A stretch of DNA of 64,000 bases from Thermoplasmatales archaeon SW_10_69_26 (GTDB taxonomy: Archaea > Thermoplasmatota > SW-10-69-26). Shown in pieces: positions 31,936 through 40,278 of this stretch. Each line of letters begins with the position of its first letter. Within the stretch, counting starts at the first letter, position 1. The stretch spans positions 1 through 64,000 of the forward strand of contig PXUB01000017.1 in assembly GCA_003009755.1 (NCBI GenBank), given 5' to 3'. Made by a program: the position numbers and the translations under genes. The notes beneath the pieces are model-generated. The model searched no databases, was not told the origin of the DNA, and was given only the letters and a program-made list of their open reading frames with translations.

Positions 31936-33372
31936 CTACTTCGCGGACCCGGCGGAGGCTTCCTCGGGGTACAGACCCCACTCGGGCTCGAGCGTGTACA
32001 CGCCGGTGTACATGTCGCCGAGCACGACGCGGCCCTCGTCGGTCCACTGCGGGCCCCAGACGAGCGGGACGGCGCCGTGGTCGAGCACGGCGACCCCGGG
32101 CGGGACGGAGGGGGCGTAGGGCTCGTGCGGCTGGTAGAAGCCCAGCGTCTCGGGGTTCTCCTGGCGCTCCTCCGTCGAGACGTCGAAGGCCCACATGCCG
32201 CCGTGGTACCAGGCCGAGATGACCTGGCCCGTCGGCGTGATGTCCACGTTGTGGGCGCTGTAGCGGTAGCTCGTGTAGGGGGGCTGGGTCTCGATCGGGA
32301 GCTGCCAGGTGGCCAGCTTCTCGGGGTTGGCGGGGTCGGTCACGTCGATGACGTACAGCTTCTGACGCTCGGCACCGCCGACGTCGCCCGTGCTGGACAG
32401 GCGCTCGCCGCCGCCGATCGCGATCACGCGCCCGTCGATCACGCTGTTGGCGACGGTCTGCTCGTGCCAGCCGACCACGTCGTCCATCGACTGCACGATG
32501 GGCGAGGGGGTCGACGGGTCGTTGATGTCGTAGATCGCCATCGAGGTGCCGTCCTCGGGCGAGCCGGTGTACAGCAGCCAGTCCTCCGTGACCGGATGCT
32601 TGTGGACGTACACGTCGTGCGTGCCCTTCACCGTCGCGACTTTGGTCAGCCGCTCGCCCTCGGGGGCGTCGGGCTGGAACTCGAGGATCTCGACCTCGTT
32701 GGTGAAGATGTAGATCGTGCCGTCGATCGTCTTCGTCCACAGGTTGTGGGTGGCTTGCGTGGCCAGCTGGGCGACGGGCTCGGGGTTCTCGGGGTCGGAG
32801 ATGTTGTAGACGCTGACGACGTTCTCCGTGCTTGTCGGCAGGTGGGGGGTAACCGCGTCCTCTTGGCAGTCGCCCATCACGGTGTGCGTGGGGGAGAATA
32901 CGGCGCTAGCTTGGCATCCGACGGCCAGGTAGTTGCCATCCTCCGTGATGCGGGTGTCGAAGTCGGCGCCGGTGGACGTCGTGTACGACAGCGGCTCGGG
33001 GTCCGAGGGGTCGGAGATGTCGACCAGCGTCGCGCCCAGCGGACCGTCGGCGGACGAGATGGCCGCCAGGTCCCCTTGGACGTCGACCTCGCCCCAGCCG
33101 CCCTGGTAGGTGGTCGGGTAGAAGCCTTGGAAGTTCTCGTGGCCGGCGAGCTCGAACCCATGCGTGTTCGAGTGCAGCTCGGGAGCCTGGTGGGCGTGGT
33201 CGGTGTCGATCGCGCCCACGAAGTCGCGGTCCGGTGCCGGCGGCACGAAGCTCTCGGATGTCTCGTTCTCGATGTCCTCGGATTGCTCCTCGATGTCCCC
33301 CGCGTCCAACGCTCCGATGCAGCCGGTGAAGGCCGCGGTCACGAGGAGCAACGCGATCAGTGGTGCCCGCAT
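31936..33372 (-). CDS. LVIVD-repeat surface lipoprotein
   Basis: A 478-residue protein with a lipoprotein signal peptide (lipobox FTGC, Cys18). The mature part carries repeated units of the LVIVD type: ATLVDISDPSDPEPL, VSVYNISDPENPEPV, MAIYDINDPSTPSPI, LYVIDVTDPANPEKL and WAFDVSTEERQENPETL. Each ends in a D(P)xxP turn and together they predict a beta-propeller. It also has conserved Trp/His-rich turns. It is probably tethered outside the membrane; the role is unknown. A related lipoprotein lies at 38644-40116. ATG start at 33372 with no clear TATA box. Confidence 0.85.
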   Translation of the reverse strand: MRAPLIALLLVTAAFTGCIGALDAGDIEEQSEDIENETSESFVPPAPDRDFVGAIDTDHAHQAPELHSNTHGFELAGHENFQGFYPTTYQGGWGEVDVQGDLAAISSADGPLGATLVDISDPSDPEPLSYTTSTGADFDTRITEDGNYLAVGCQASAVFSPTHTVMGDCQEDAVTPHLPTSTENVVSVYNISDPENPEPVAQLATQATHNLWTKTIDGTIYIFTNEVEILEFQPDAPEGERLTKVATVKGTHDVYVHKHPVTEDWLLYTGSPEDGTSMAIYDINDPSTPSPIVQSMDDVVGWHEQTVANSVIDGRVIAIGGGERLSSTGDVGGAERQKLYVIDVTDPANPEKLATWQLPIETQPPYTSYRYSAHNVDITPTGQVISAWYHGGMWAFDVSTEERQENPETLGFYQPHEPYAPSVPPGVAVLDHGAVPLVWGPQWTDEGRVVLGDMYTGVYTLEPEWGLYPEEASAGSAK

Positions 33373-33562
33373 CGTCTCGCCTCACCACCGAGGGAACCTG
33401 CCAACGCATGAGCGTTTCGGCCCGCGCGTGGGCCAGCGCGGCCGTCAGCCGTCCAGTCGTGACCCCAGAGCCCGCACCTCCGAGCCGGGCGAACTCGCAG
33501 CGGCCCGAAGGCCGTCGTCGCGATCCGAGCGTCCGACCCGGAGCGGCCATCGTCCGGTCGGG

Positions 33563-33588
33563 GACGCTCGGCGGCGTACTCGCTCGTG
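33563..33588 (+). repeat. 26-bp direct repeat, copy A
   Basis: Identical to 33720-33745, 157 bp away, in a region with no gene. Confidence 0.55.
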
Positions 33589-33637
33589 TGGTTTGGGTGG
33601 GGTCTGTGAGGCTGGGGGCGGGGTTCTCGTCTTGTGA

Positions 33638-33681
33638 TTCGAGACCGGCGTCTCTCCGTGCTTGGGCTTGCCGGTCTCGAA
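33638..33681. repeat. stem-loop between direct repeats
   Basis: A perfect 12-bp stem with a 20-nt loop. It lies between the two direct-repeat copies and downstream of the YjbQ gene on the minus strand, so it may also act as its terminator. Confidence 0.45.
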
Positions 33682-33719
33682 CTTCGCAGGCCGCCTCGCT
33701 CGTCTTCTGCGATGTCCGC

Positions 33720-33745
33720 GACGCTCGGCGGCGTACTCGCTCGTG
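33720..33745 (+). repeat. 26-bp direct repeat, copy B
   Basis: Identical to 33563-33588. It ends 15 bp before the stop of the YjbQ gene. Confidence 0.55.
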
Positions 33746-33759
33746 ACCAGCGAAGCTGG

Positions 33760-34230
33760 TCACTCGCCCCACACGTGCACCGCGACCGTCCGCTCGCGAG
33801 GCTCGTTGTCGAGCTCGACGAAGACGATCTGCTCCCAGGTCCCCAACCGCAGCCGGCCGTTCTGCACGGGCGCAGTGATCTCGGGCCCGATGAAGGCCGC
33901 GCGGACGTGCGAGTGGCCGTTGCCGTCCTGCCAGCGGCGCTGGTGGCCGTAGTCCATGCGCTTGGCGGCCGACTGGCCGTCCGCCGTCGTCGGCGCCGCG
34001 TCCCCGTGGCGCGGGAACAAGCGATCGAGCGCCTCCGGCAGGTCCTCCTCGGCGAGCCCGGGCTCGTGCTCGAGCGTCGTGATCGCCGACGTGCTCGAGA
34101 GCGTGTGCACGAGCACCTGGCCGAGCTCGACGCCGTCGGCCTGCACGATCTCGTCGACGTCCTCAGTGAGGTCGATCACGTCGACCTCGCCGTCCGTGGA
34201 GAAGGTCAGGTCCTTCGCGTGCTGGGGCAC
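33760..34230 (-). CDS. YjbQ-family protein
   Basis: A 156-residue cytoplasmic protein of the YjbQ/UPF0047 family. Signature segments: VLVHTLSSTSAITTLEHEPG, then NGHSHVRAAFIGPEITAPVQ, then NGRLRLGTWEQIVFVELDNE. His, Asn and Glu residues in these blocks form the family's conserved site. The family has weak thiamine phosphate synthase activity in bacteria, but the real role is unsettled. The start is a GTG at 34230; the frame upstream is low-quality. It is divergent from the rhodanese gene. YjbQ proteins are usually 130-140 residues, so the true start may be further in. Confidence 0.88.
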   Translation of the reverse strand: MPQHAKDLTFSTDGEVDVIDLTEDVDEIVQADGVELGQVLVHTLSSTSAITTLEHEPGLAEEDLPEALDRLFPRHGDAAPTTADGQSAAKRMDYGHQRRWQDGNGHSHVRAAFIGPEITAPVQNGRLRLGTWEQIVFVELDNEPRERTVAVHVWGE

Positions 34231-34360
34231 GCGGACCGAGAGCGCTGCCCGTTGACAGGCTTTGCGTCGTTGCCTCGACCCGCACGCTGAAGGAGGCGTT
34301 CTTGCCGCAACCCGAACCCGCAACCCCCTCCCCACCTCATGCCGGCTCGGTGCGATCCCC

Positions 34361-35200
34361 GTGACCGAGTACGCCAACCCCGATCGCCTGGTGACCGTGG
34401 ACGAGCTCGACGAGCGACGCGGCGACGACGACGTCGCCGTGCTCGAGGTGGACGTCGACACGACCCTCTACGAGAAAGGCCACGTCCCCGAGGCCGTCGG
34501 CTGGAGCTGGACCGAGGACCTCAACCACCCCGTCCGCCGAGACATCGTCTCCGCCGAGAGCTTCGAGACGCTCGCCCAGCAGGCCGGCATCGACGACGAC
34601 ACGACCGTCCTGCTCTACGGCGACAACCACAACTGGTTCGCCGCGTTCGCGCTGTGGGTGTTCGAGGTCTACGGCCACGACGACGTCGCGCTCGTCGATG
34701 GCGGCCGCGACGCGATCACGCGCTCCCACATCGAGCTCACCACCGAGACGCCCGAGCCCGCCGAGGGCAGCTTCACCGTCACCGAAACCCGCGAAGAGCT
34801 CCGCGCCACGCGCGACGAGGTGCTCGCAGCCGTCGACGAGGGCCGCGAGAACTTCATCGACGTCCGCTCCAGCGAGGAGTTCAGCGGCGAGCTGGTCGCC
34901 CCGCCCGACCTCGACGAGACCGCCCAGCGCGGCGGTCACATCCCTGGAGCCACGAACGTCACGTGGTCCGAGGCCGTCGACCGCGATGGCACGTTTCGGC
35001 CCCGCGAGGAGCTCGAGCAGCTCTACGGTCCCGTGCTCGACCAGGAGGGCACGATCGCCTACTGCCGGATCGGCGAGCGCTCGGCCCACTCGTGGTTCGT
35101 CCTCCGCCACCTGCTCGGCGACGACGAGGCGCGCAACTACGACGGCAGCTGGACCGAGTACGGGAACCTCATCGGAGTCCCTGTGGAGACCGGGGAGTGA
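34361..35200 (+). CDS. sulfurtransferase with two rhodanese domains
   Basis: A 279-residue enzyme that moves sulfur from thiosulfate or a mercaptan to a thiol acceptor. N-terminal rhodanese domain (inactive): VTVDELDERRGDDDVAVLEV, then LYGDNHNWFAAFALWVFEVY. C-terminal domain: ENFIDVRSSEEFSGEL, HIPGATNVTWSEAVDRDGTF, and the active-site loop YCRIGERSAHSWFVL with Cys near residue 234. GTG at 34361 is chosen because upstream residues are basic and proline-rich. The last 30 bp are repeated once, exactly 120 bp downstream, and the 3' end lies in an inverted repeat. Confidence 0.9.
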   Translation: MTEYANPDRLVTVDELDERRGDDDVAVLEVDVDTTLYEKGHVPEAVGWSWTEDLNHPVRRDIVSAESFETLAQQAGIDDDTTVLLYGDNHNWFAAFALWVFEVYGHDDVALVDGGRDAITRSHIELTTETPEPAEGSFTVTETREELRATRDEVLAAVDEGRENFIDVRSSEEFSGELVAPPDLDETAQRGGHIPGATNVTWSEAVDRDGTFRPREELEQLYGPVLDQEGTIAYCRIGERSAHSWFVLRHLLGDDEARNYDGSWTEYGNLIGVPVETGE

Positions 35201-35320
35201 GGGACTCCGATGAGAGGACGGATCTCCGATCCGTCCGGATCGCGAGCATCGCTCGCCGACGGCGATCGTGCGGCGCGATGCTCGCGCCCGATCGGCGTCC
35301 CTGTGGAGACGGGGGAGTAG
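35168..35320. repeat. duplicated 3' end of rhodanese gene with inverted repeats
   Basis: 35171-35200 encodes IGVPVETGE and stop TGA. The same sequence recurs at 35291-35320 (27 of 30 bases) with stop TAG, offset 120 bp. A 14-bp inverted repeat covers the gene end (CTCATCGGAGTCCC, then GGGACTCCGATGAG). Another, 11 bp, follows (CGCGAGCATCG at 35241-35251, CGATGCTCGCG at 35276-35286). The hairpins may end transcription; the duplication hints at slippage or a small insertion. Confidence 0.55.
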
Positions 35321-35411
35321 GGGCCCGATCGGCGACCCGACAAGGCAACCCTAGCGATCCTCCGCCCCGTCGGCCCGACAGCCGGCGGGGCCCTGCCTCG
35401 TCCCTCGACTC

Positions 35412-36341
35412 TCAGCGTCGACCCGATCGCGCGCCGAGGGCCGTCGTGGCCAGGCCCGCGAGGGCCGCGGCCAGCCCGATCGATCCCGCGCCCGGCCCCG
35501 GCACCGTCGCCTCGTCGGGCGGGTGCGTCGGCACGGCGCCGCGGGCCCGATCGGCGTGACAGCCCCAGTCGTCGACGCGCGCCACCTCGTCTCCGGTCCG
35601 CTCGATCTGGACGTTGCGGCAGTGTACGAAGGCGACGTGCTCGTCCCCGCCTTGCTCGCCCTCGAAGAGGATCCGGACGTGGCTGGCGACGAACACCGTC
35701 GTCCGCTCGCCCTCGCTCAACGGGAACGCGAAGACGTGGTGGGCCCGAGCCTGGCCCTCCTCGGCCCGCGCTTGCCCCTCCTCGCCGCCCAGCGAGTGCC
35801 GCAGCTCGAAGGCGCCCAACCGCATCCAGGCCGCCCCTCGGTTCACCGTGTAGTTCGCCTCGACCGTCTCGGGTCCGGTCACCGCGAAGCTCGTGCCCGT
35901 GGCCGCGCGAGGCGGCGGGACCGCGGCCTCCGGCGCGTTCCCGGCTAATCCGCGCCCGGGCGCCGAGTAGGCGTAGACGCAGCAGGCCGCCTCCTTCACC
36001 AGCTCGTCGGGCGCCGCGAGCTGGGCCTTCCAGAAACCGCGACCGTCGACGGCGAGTTCCCAGGTGCGCGTCGCCGACTCGCCGGCCTCGAGCGAGAGGT
36101 TCCATCGCTCGCTGCCCGCGGGTCGGGCGTGGTCGGGGACCTCGAGCCGGAAGGTGGCGTCCATGTCGCGGTTGGCCACCACCTCGACGGCGACGTCGAC
36201 GGTGGACCCGGTGCGGGGTTCGCCCTCGAGCGCCAGCGAGCCGGTCCAGGTAGGCTGCGCCCCGTGGGCGTCGACCGTCGGCGCTGGCAGCCCGAGCGCC
36301 AGCAGACCCGCGACCAGGAACGCCGCGCCGAGCCCTCGCAC
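35412..36341 (-). CDS. secreted protein with archaeosortase-like C-terminal tail
   Basis: A 309-residue protein, GTG start. A signal peptide (residues 1-25) is followed by about 250 residues of beta-rich, acidic sequence with a repeat of seven residues (EEGQARA twice) near residue 190 and two Cys pairs (ACC near residue 115, then HC and GC). The C terminus is VPGPGAGSIGLAAALAGLAT, then TALGARSGRR: a Pro/Gly motif, a membrane helix and arginines, like PGF-CTERM proteins. It is probably cut and anchored at the cell surface. A TATA-like GTTAAACC (36365-36372) lies about 27 nt upstream. Function unknown. Confidence 0.78.
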   Translation of the reverse strand: MRGLGAAFLVAGLLALGLPAPTVDAHGAQPTWTGSLALEGEPRTGSTVDVAVEVVANRDMDATFRLEVPDHARPAGSERWNLSLEAGESATRTWELAVDGRGFWKAQLAAPDELVKEAACCVYAYSAPGRGLAGNAPEAAVPPPRAATGTSFAVTGPETVEANYTVNRGAAWMRLGAFELRHSLGGEEGQARAEEGQARAHHVFAFPLSEGERTTVFVASHVRILFEGEQGGDEHVAFVHCRNVQIERTGDEVARVDDWGCHADRARGAVPTHPPDEATVPGPGAGSIGLAAALAGLATTALGARSGRR

Positions 36342-36504
36342 GGCGCGAGGTCCGCCTGCGAGGGGTTAAACCTTGTCGAAACGACGTCGAACGACGACCG
36401 GCGCTCGCTCTCGCCCAGCCTGCGGGCTGCAAGCGCCGCTCACCCGAGCCAAGCCCCCGCCGTGGTACGCAAGCGTTTTGTGCCTGGGCGTCGTGCCCTG
36501 CCCG

Positions 36505-37851
36505 ATGGCTGGTAGGGCGCGCTTCGGCTCGAAGCTGGGACTGATCTTGTCCGGTGTCGGTTCCGCCGTCGGACTGGGCAACATCTGGCGGTTCCCGCAG
36601 GTCACCAGCAGCGAGGGAGGAGCCGCGTTCCTGTTCATCTACCTCCCCCTCGTCGCGTTCCTCAGCTTCCCGCTGATCCTCGCCGAGATGTCGCTCGGCC
36701 AGAAGGGGCAAGGCTCCCCGTTCCGGACCGTCAAGAACGTAGCCGGCGACAAGTGGGGCTGGGTCGGTGGCTTCCTGATCTTAGCCACCGTCCTGTTCAT
36801 GAGCTACTACACGATCATCGGCGGTCTCACGCTGAAGTACGCGATCTTCGGGGCCTTCCAGGACGCACTCACCAACCCTGAACCGTTCCTGGCCGCCTCC
36901 AACGAAGGGCCAAGCGCCCTGCTGATGCACGGCGTGTTCACCGCCATCGGCGTCGGCATCATCGCCTACGGCGTCTCCGACGGCCTGGAGAAGGCGAACA
37001 AGATCATGATGCCCGCCCTCTTCGTGATCGTCATCGCGCTGGCGATCTACGCCGTCTTCCAGGACGGGGCCGGGGCAGGCATCGACTACTACCTGTCGCC
37101 GGACTTCAGCGCGATCGGGTTGAACACGATCCAGGTCGCGATCGGGCAGGCGTTCTTCTCGACGAGCGTCGGGTTCGGCATCATGCTGACCTTCGGCAGC
37201 TACATGGAGTCCGGCCAGAGCTTGATCCGCTCGGCCGGCACGATCGCCGTGATGGACACCTTCGTGGCGTTCACGGCCGGCCTGATGATCTTCCCGCTCG
37301 TCTTCTCCCAGGGTCTGGCCGACCAGGTGATCGGCACCGAGTCGTTGACGGACGCGTTGTACCTGACGATGCCCACGGCCTTCGGCCAGATCAGCACGGG
37401 CCTGGTCGGGTACGTCTTCCTCATCGGCTTCTTCGGCATGGTCACGATGGGCGCGCTGTCCTCCTCGATCTCCGGGCTCGAGGTCATCACGAGCTTCATG
37501 GAGGAGCAGTGGGACATCTCCCGCTGGAAGGGCGCGCTGCTGGCCGCCGAGCTCACCTTCGGGCTCGGCATCGTCTCGGCCCTCAACTCGACGATGCTGG
37601 GCAACGTCGACACGATCGTCGGCAACGTGATGCTCGTCGGCGGCGGCTTGCTCGTCGCGATCCTCTACGGGTTCGCCATCGACGAACCCGTCAAGACGCT
37701 GCTCGGCGGTGAGGAGGATCCCGGCGTCTGGGAGGAGCGCATCACCCGCTACGTGAGCTACATCCTCCGCTACGTGATCCCGCTGGCTCTGGCCGCGATC
37801 CTCATCGGCAACATCCCGGGCACGATCGACTCGCTGACGTGGCCCTTCTGA
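36505..37851 (+). CDS. sodium-dependent transporter (SNF family)
   Basis: A 448-residue membrane protein of the neurotransmitter:sodium symporter family (LeuT fold). It starts GSKLGLILSGVGSAVGLGNI, then WRFPQVTSSEGGAAFLFIYL, the classic TM1 with the substrate and sodium site. Further on are a YTIIGG segment, TM6-like FFSTSVGFGIMLTFGSYME, and TM8-like SSSISGLEVITSFMEEQW. About twelve helices, as expected. It takes up an amino acid or similar solute with sodium; the substrate is unknown, possibly an osmolyte. ATG at 36505 is preferred to an upstream frame; CGTTTTGTG (36474-36482) is a fair TATA match 27 nt upstream. Confidence 0.92.
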   Translation: MAGRARFGSKLGLILSGVGSAVGLGNIWRFPQVTSSEGGAAFLFIYLPLVAFLSFPLILAEMSLGQKGQGSPFRTVKNVAGDKWGWVGGFLILATVLFMSYYTIIGGLTLKYAIFGAFQDALTNPEPFLAASNEGPSALLMHGVFTAIGVGIIAYGVSDGLEKANKIMMPALFVIVIALAIYAVFQDGAGAGIDYYLSPDFSAIGLNTIQVAIGQAFFSTSVGFGIMLTFGSYMESGQSLIRSAGTIAVMDTFVAFTAGLMIFPLVFSQGLADQVIGTESLTDALYLTMPTAFGQISTGLVGYVFLIGFFGMVTMGALSSSISGLEVITSFMEEQWDISRWKGALLAAELTFGLGIVSALNSTMLGNVDTIVGNVMLVGGGLLVAILYGFAIDEPVKTLLGGEEDPGVWEERITRYVSYILRYVIPLALAAILIGNIPGTIDSLTWPF

Positions 37852-37869
37852 CCGGTCGACAACGGCGGG

Positions 37870-38061
37870 CTAGGACCCGCCGGCTTCCTCTTGCACCAGA
37901 GGCCGGTGCCGCAACCACAGGTACCGGCACGTGTCCGACTCGTCGAGGTGCTTGAGGAACGAGGGGCCGGGATCGGGCAGCATCTCGCCGCAGAACTCGC
38001 ACTCGTGGTCGTCGTAGGCGGCCTGGATCCGCTCCTCCTCGGACAGCTCCTCGTCGGCCAC
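37870..38061 (-). CDS. small zinc-finger-like protein
   Basis: A 63-residue protein. It starts acidic (MADEELSEEERIQAAYDDHE), then CEFCGEMLPDPG, then FLKHLDESDTCRYLW. The spacing of two Cys, a His and a further Cys suggests a C2HC zinc site. It ends in a short acidic tail. Similar small proteins occur in archaea with no known role. It is convergent with the SNF transporter and divergent from the next gene. Confidence 0.65.
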   Translation of the reverse strand: MADEELSEEERIQAAYDDHECEFCGEMLPDPGPSFLKHLDESDTCRYLWLRHRPLVQEEAGGS

Positions 38062-38152
38062 GCACCGTCGGGTAGACCCGCCGTGACTTCAGCGTTTCGT
38101 CGCGCGCCGAAGATGGACGCATTCCTAAGGGGAGCCAGGGGTGGCTGTCTCG

Positions 38153-38620
38153 ATGGCTGACGTCGCGCATCTCACCGCTCGCTTCCTGCACGTCGGCGCC
38201 GCCCTCCTGTGGGTCGGCTACCTGGCCTTCCTCGCCTGGGCCGTGATCCCCGCCGCCCGCCACGGGGGCGCCCACGGCGCCAACGTCGGCCCGATCGTCG
38301 AGCGCATCCGGCCGTTCACGTTCCTGGGTCCCCTCGTGCTCGCGTTCGGGCTCTGGCTCGTCACCGCCTCCGGGCACGCCTACGGTGAACTGCTGCAACC
38401 GGGCTGGGGCCACGCGATCACCGGCGGCATCGTCCTCTCGATCGCGATGATGGGCCTCGAGCACGGGCTCGTCGCGCCTCGGCTGCGCGATGCCCACACC
38501 GGGCCCACCGAGGAGCGCGAGGACCACCTGGCCAAGGCCTCCACCGGCGCCCAGGTCGCGGCCGTGCTCGGCCTGCTGGCCGCCTTCCTGATGGTCCTGG
38601 CGCTGCTGGGGGGCCTCTAG
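38153..38620 (+). CDS. integral membrane protein, CopD-like
   Basis: A 155-residue protein with four hydrophobic segments (ALLWVGYLAFLAWAV, FLGPLVLAFGLWLVTA, ITGGIVLSIAMMGLEHG, AAVLGLLAAFLMVLALLG). The first helix carries ARFLHVGAALLWVGY, with a conserved His like the CopD/YozB family of copper or heme-handling membrane proteins. A further HGAHG-like His-rich loop (ARHGGAHGAN) follows. ATG at 38153 is chosen; GTG at 38141 is possible. The function is only a family-level guess. Confidence 0.65.
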   Translation: MADVAHLTARFLHVGAALLWVGYLAFLAWAVIPAARHGGAHGANVGPIVERIRPFTFLGPLVLAFGLWLVTASGHAYGELLQPGWGHAITGGIVLSIAMMGLEHGLVAPRLRDAHTGPTEEREDHLAKASTGAQVAAVLGLLAAFLMVLALLGGL

Positions 38621-38643
38621 GGAGTCCCCGGCGGTCCTGGGCT

Positions 38644-40116
38644 CTACCTTGCGGCGGCGGGCGCGGGGTCGGCCTCGCCGTCGCCGGGCGTCGGGCCCGT
38701 GTAGTCGTACACGTAGAGCCCGCTGCCGCGCTCGGTGACCCAGATCTGGTCCTCGTGCCAGGTCGCCCGGAAGATGTTCGGGATGTAGCCCTCGGGGTCG
38801 AAGTTCGGCTTCTTCCACCAGTAGTCGCCGTCGAACAGCTCGCCGGGGCCGCCGGTGCGCTCGTTGAAGGCCACGTGCTCGGGGTTGGCCGGGTCCGAGG
38901 TGTCCAGCACCCACACGCCGGCGTGGTAGTGGCCGACGGCGGCCAACGGTTGATCGGGGTGCGGCGAGACGACGTGGGGTGACATCAGGTACTGGCCGGG
39001 GATCGTGACGTTGCCTGGCAGCTGCCAGGAGCCGACCTGCTCGAAGTTGGCCGGATCCGTCAGGTCGTAGGAGCGGACCACGCCCGACCCGTTGTCGAGC
39101 TGGCCGATCTCCGGCGCGCTGTACCCGAACACCTGCTGACCGCGAGCGTTCGGCTCGGGCCGGAACTGGTGGATCGACAGCTCCTCGCTGGGCGCCCACT
39201 GGCGGACCTTGTCCTGCTCGACGGGCGCGGCCGGATCGGAGACGTCGACCGTGATCGCTCCGCCGTCCCACCAGCTGGCGTACATCGTGAGGTCGCCCGT
39301 GACCGGGTGCTCCTCGATGAACGTGTCGTGGGGGAACGAGGAGACGTTCTGCTGCTGGTAGGTGTCGGTGTGCCGGTACTCGGTCACCTTGGCGAGGTGG
39401 GCGCCGGCGGGGGTCTCCACGAGGCGCGCGATCCCGACGTAGTTGCCGGCCGGGTCGCTCCCGAACGGCTGCCCGGTGTAGAAGACCCACGTCTCGCCGT
39501 CGACCGTCTCCAGCTCGATGTTGTGCGTGCCCAGCAGGTCGACGGGGAACCGGCTGACGAGCTCGGGGTTCGATCGGTCGCTGACGTCGACCACGTGGAT
39601 GCAGACCTGGCAGTCGCCGGCTCCCTCGTCGGCCGGCGGGATCGTCTGCACGTTCATGAGGACGTAGTCGCCGCTCGGGCTCCAGACCGCCTCCTGGATG
39701 CCGCTGCCGGCGATCCGGTAGGTGCCGATCGTCTCCATGGTCTGGGGGTCGGAGACGTCGACGATGTTGAACCCGCCCTCGTCGTCGCCGTCGACGGCGA
39801 CGACGGCCAGCTCCTCGCCGTCCTCCTCGTGGAACTGGAAGTCGGCGAAGCCGTTGCCGTCCTCGCCCACGTCGACGCCCAGATCGCTGTAGGCCACGAT
39901 CTCCAGGTTGTGGCTCTGGTTGTGGACGGCCGGGTCGGTGTGGTCGTGGAACATCTCGATCGGTTCGCCGATCTCGTCCTGGATCGCGTCGTGATCGAGC
40001 TGCTCGCCGGCCGACTGGGCCTCGGTGGTCTCCTCGTCTTTCGCCATCCCGATGCAACCAGCCACAGCCAGCAACGAGACCAGTCCGGCCATGGCAAGGA
40101 GTCGCGTGCCTCGCAT
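38644..40116 (-). CDS. LVIVD-repeat surface lipoprotein (paralogue)
   Basis: A 490-residue protein with lipobox AVAGC (Cys21). Repeats: FNIVDVSDPQTMETIG, IHVVDVSDRSNPELVSRF, ITVDVSDPAAPVEQDKV, VRSYDLTDPANFEQVGSW and VWVLDTSDPANPEHVAFN, predicting a beta-propeller. It also keeps the PHDTFIEEHPVTGDLTMY and HNIELETVDGETWVFYT blocks that resemble the relative at 31936-33372 (HDVYVHKHPVTEDWLLY). A TATA-like CCTTAAGC (40141-40148) lies about 28 nt upstream, so it is leaderless. It is probably a cell-surface protein. Confidence 0.85.
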   Translation of the reverse strand: MRGTRLLAMAGLVSLLAVAGCIGMAKDEETTEAQSAGEQLDHDAIQDEIGEPIEMFHDHTDPAVHNQSHNLEIVAYSDLGVDVGEDGNGFADFQFHEEDGEELAVVAVDGDDEGGFNIVDVSDPQTMETIGTYRIAGSGIQEAVWSPSGDYVLMNVQTIPPADEGAGDCQVCIHVVDVSDRSNPELVSRFPVDLLGTHNIELETVDGETWVFYTGQPFGSDPAGNYVGIARLVETPAGAHLAKVTEYRHTDTYQQQNVSSFPHDTFIEEHPVTGDLTMYASWWDGGAITVDVSDPAAPVEQDKVRQWAPSEELSIHQFRPEPNARGQQVFGYSAPEIGQLDNGSGVVRSYDLTDPANFEQVGSWQLPGNVTIPGQYLMSPHVVSPHPDQPLAAVGHYHAGVWVLDTSDPANPEHVAFNERTGGPGELFDGDYWWKKPNFDPEGYIPNIFRATWHEDQIWVTERGSGLYVYDYTGPTPGDGEADPAPAAAR

Positions 40117-40278
40117 CGCGCCGAGCAGAGCGCTTCCCCTCCTTAAGCCTCGGGCCCCAACCGTTGGTCGGACCGCGCCGGCCGGCCCGCCCCGTGCCCA
40201 TCTGTGCCCATCGGTCTCGAGGCGACGGCCGCCAGGCGTCGGCGAAACCCCTTAGACGGGCTCGACCCTGACCCGAGC

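Larger units (their letters stand above)
33373..33759. other. intergenic region with direct and inverted repeats
   Basis: About 390 bp with no gene. A 26-bp direct repeat occurs at 33563-33588 and 33720-33745 (GACGCTCGGCGGCGTACTCG, then CTCGTG). A perfect 12-bp inverted repeat (TTCGAGACCGGC at 33638-33649, complement at 33670-33681, loop 20 nt) lies between them. Purpose unknown; a small mobile or regulatory element is possible. Confidence 0.5.
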
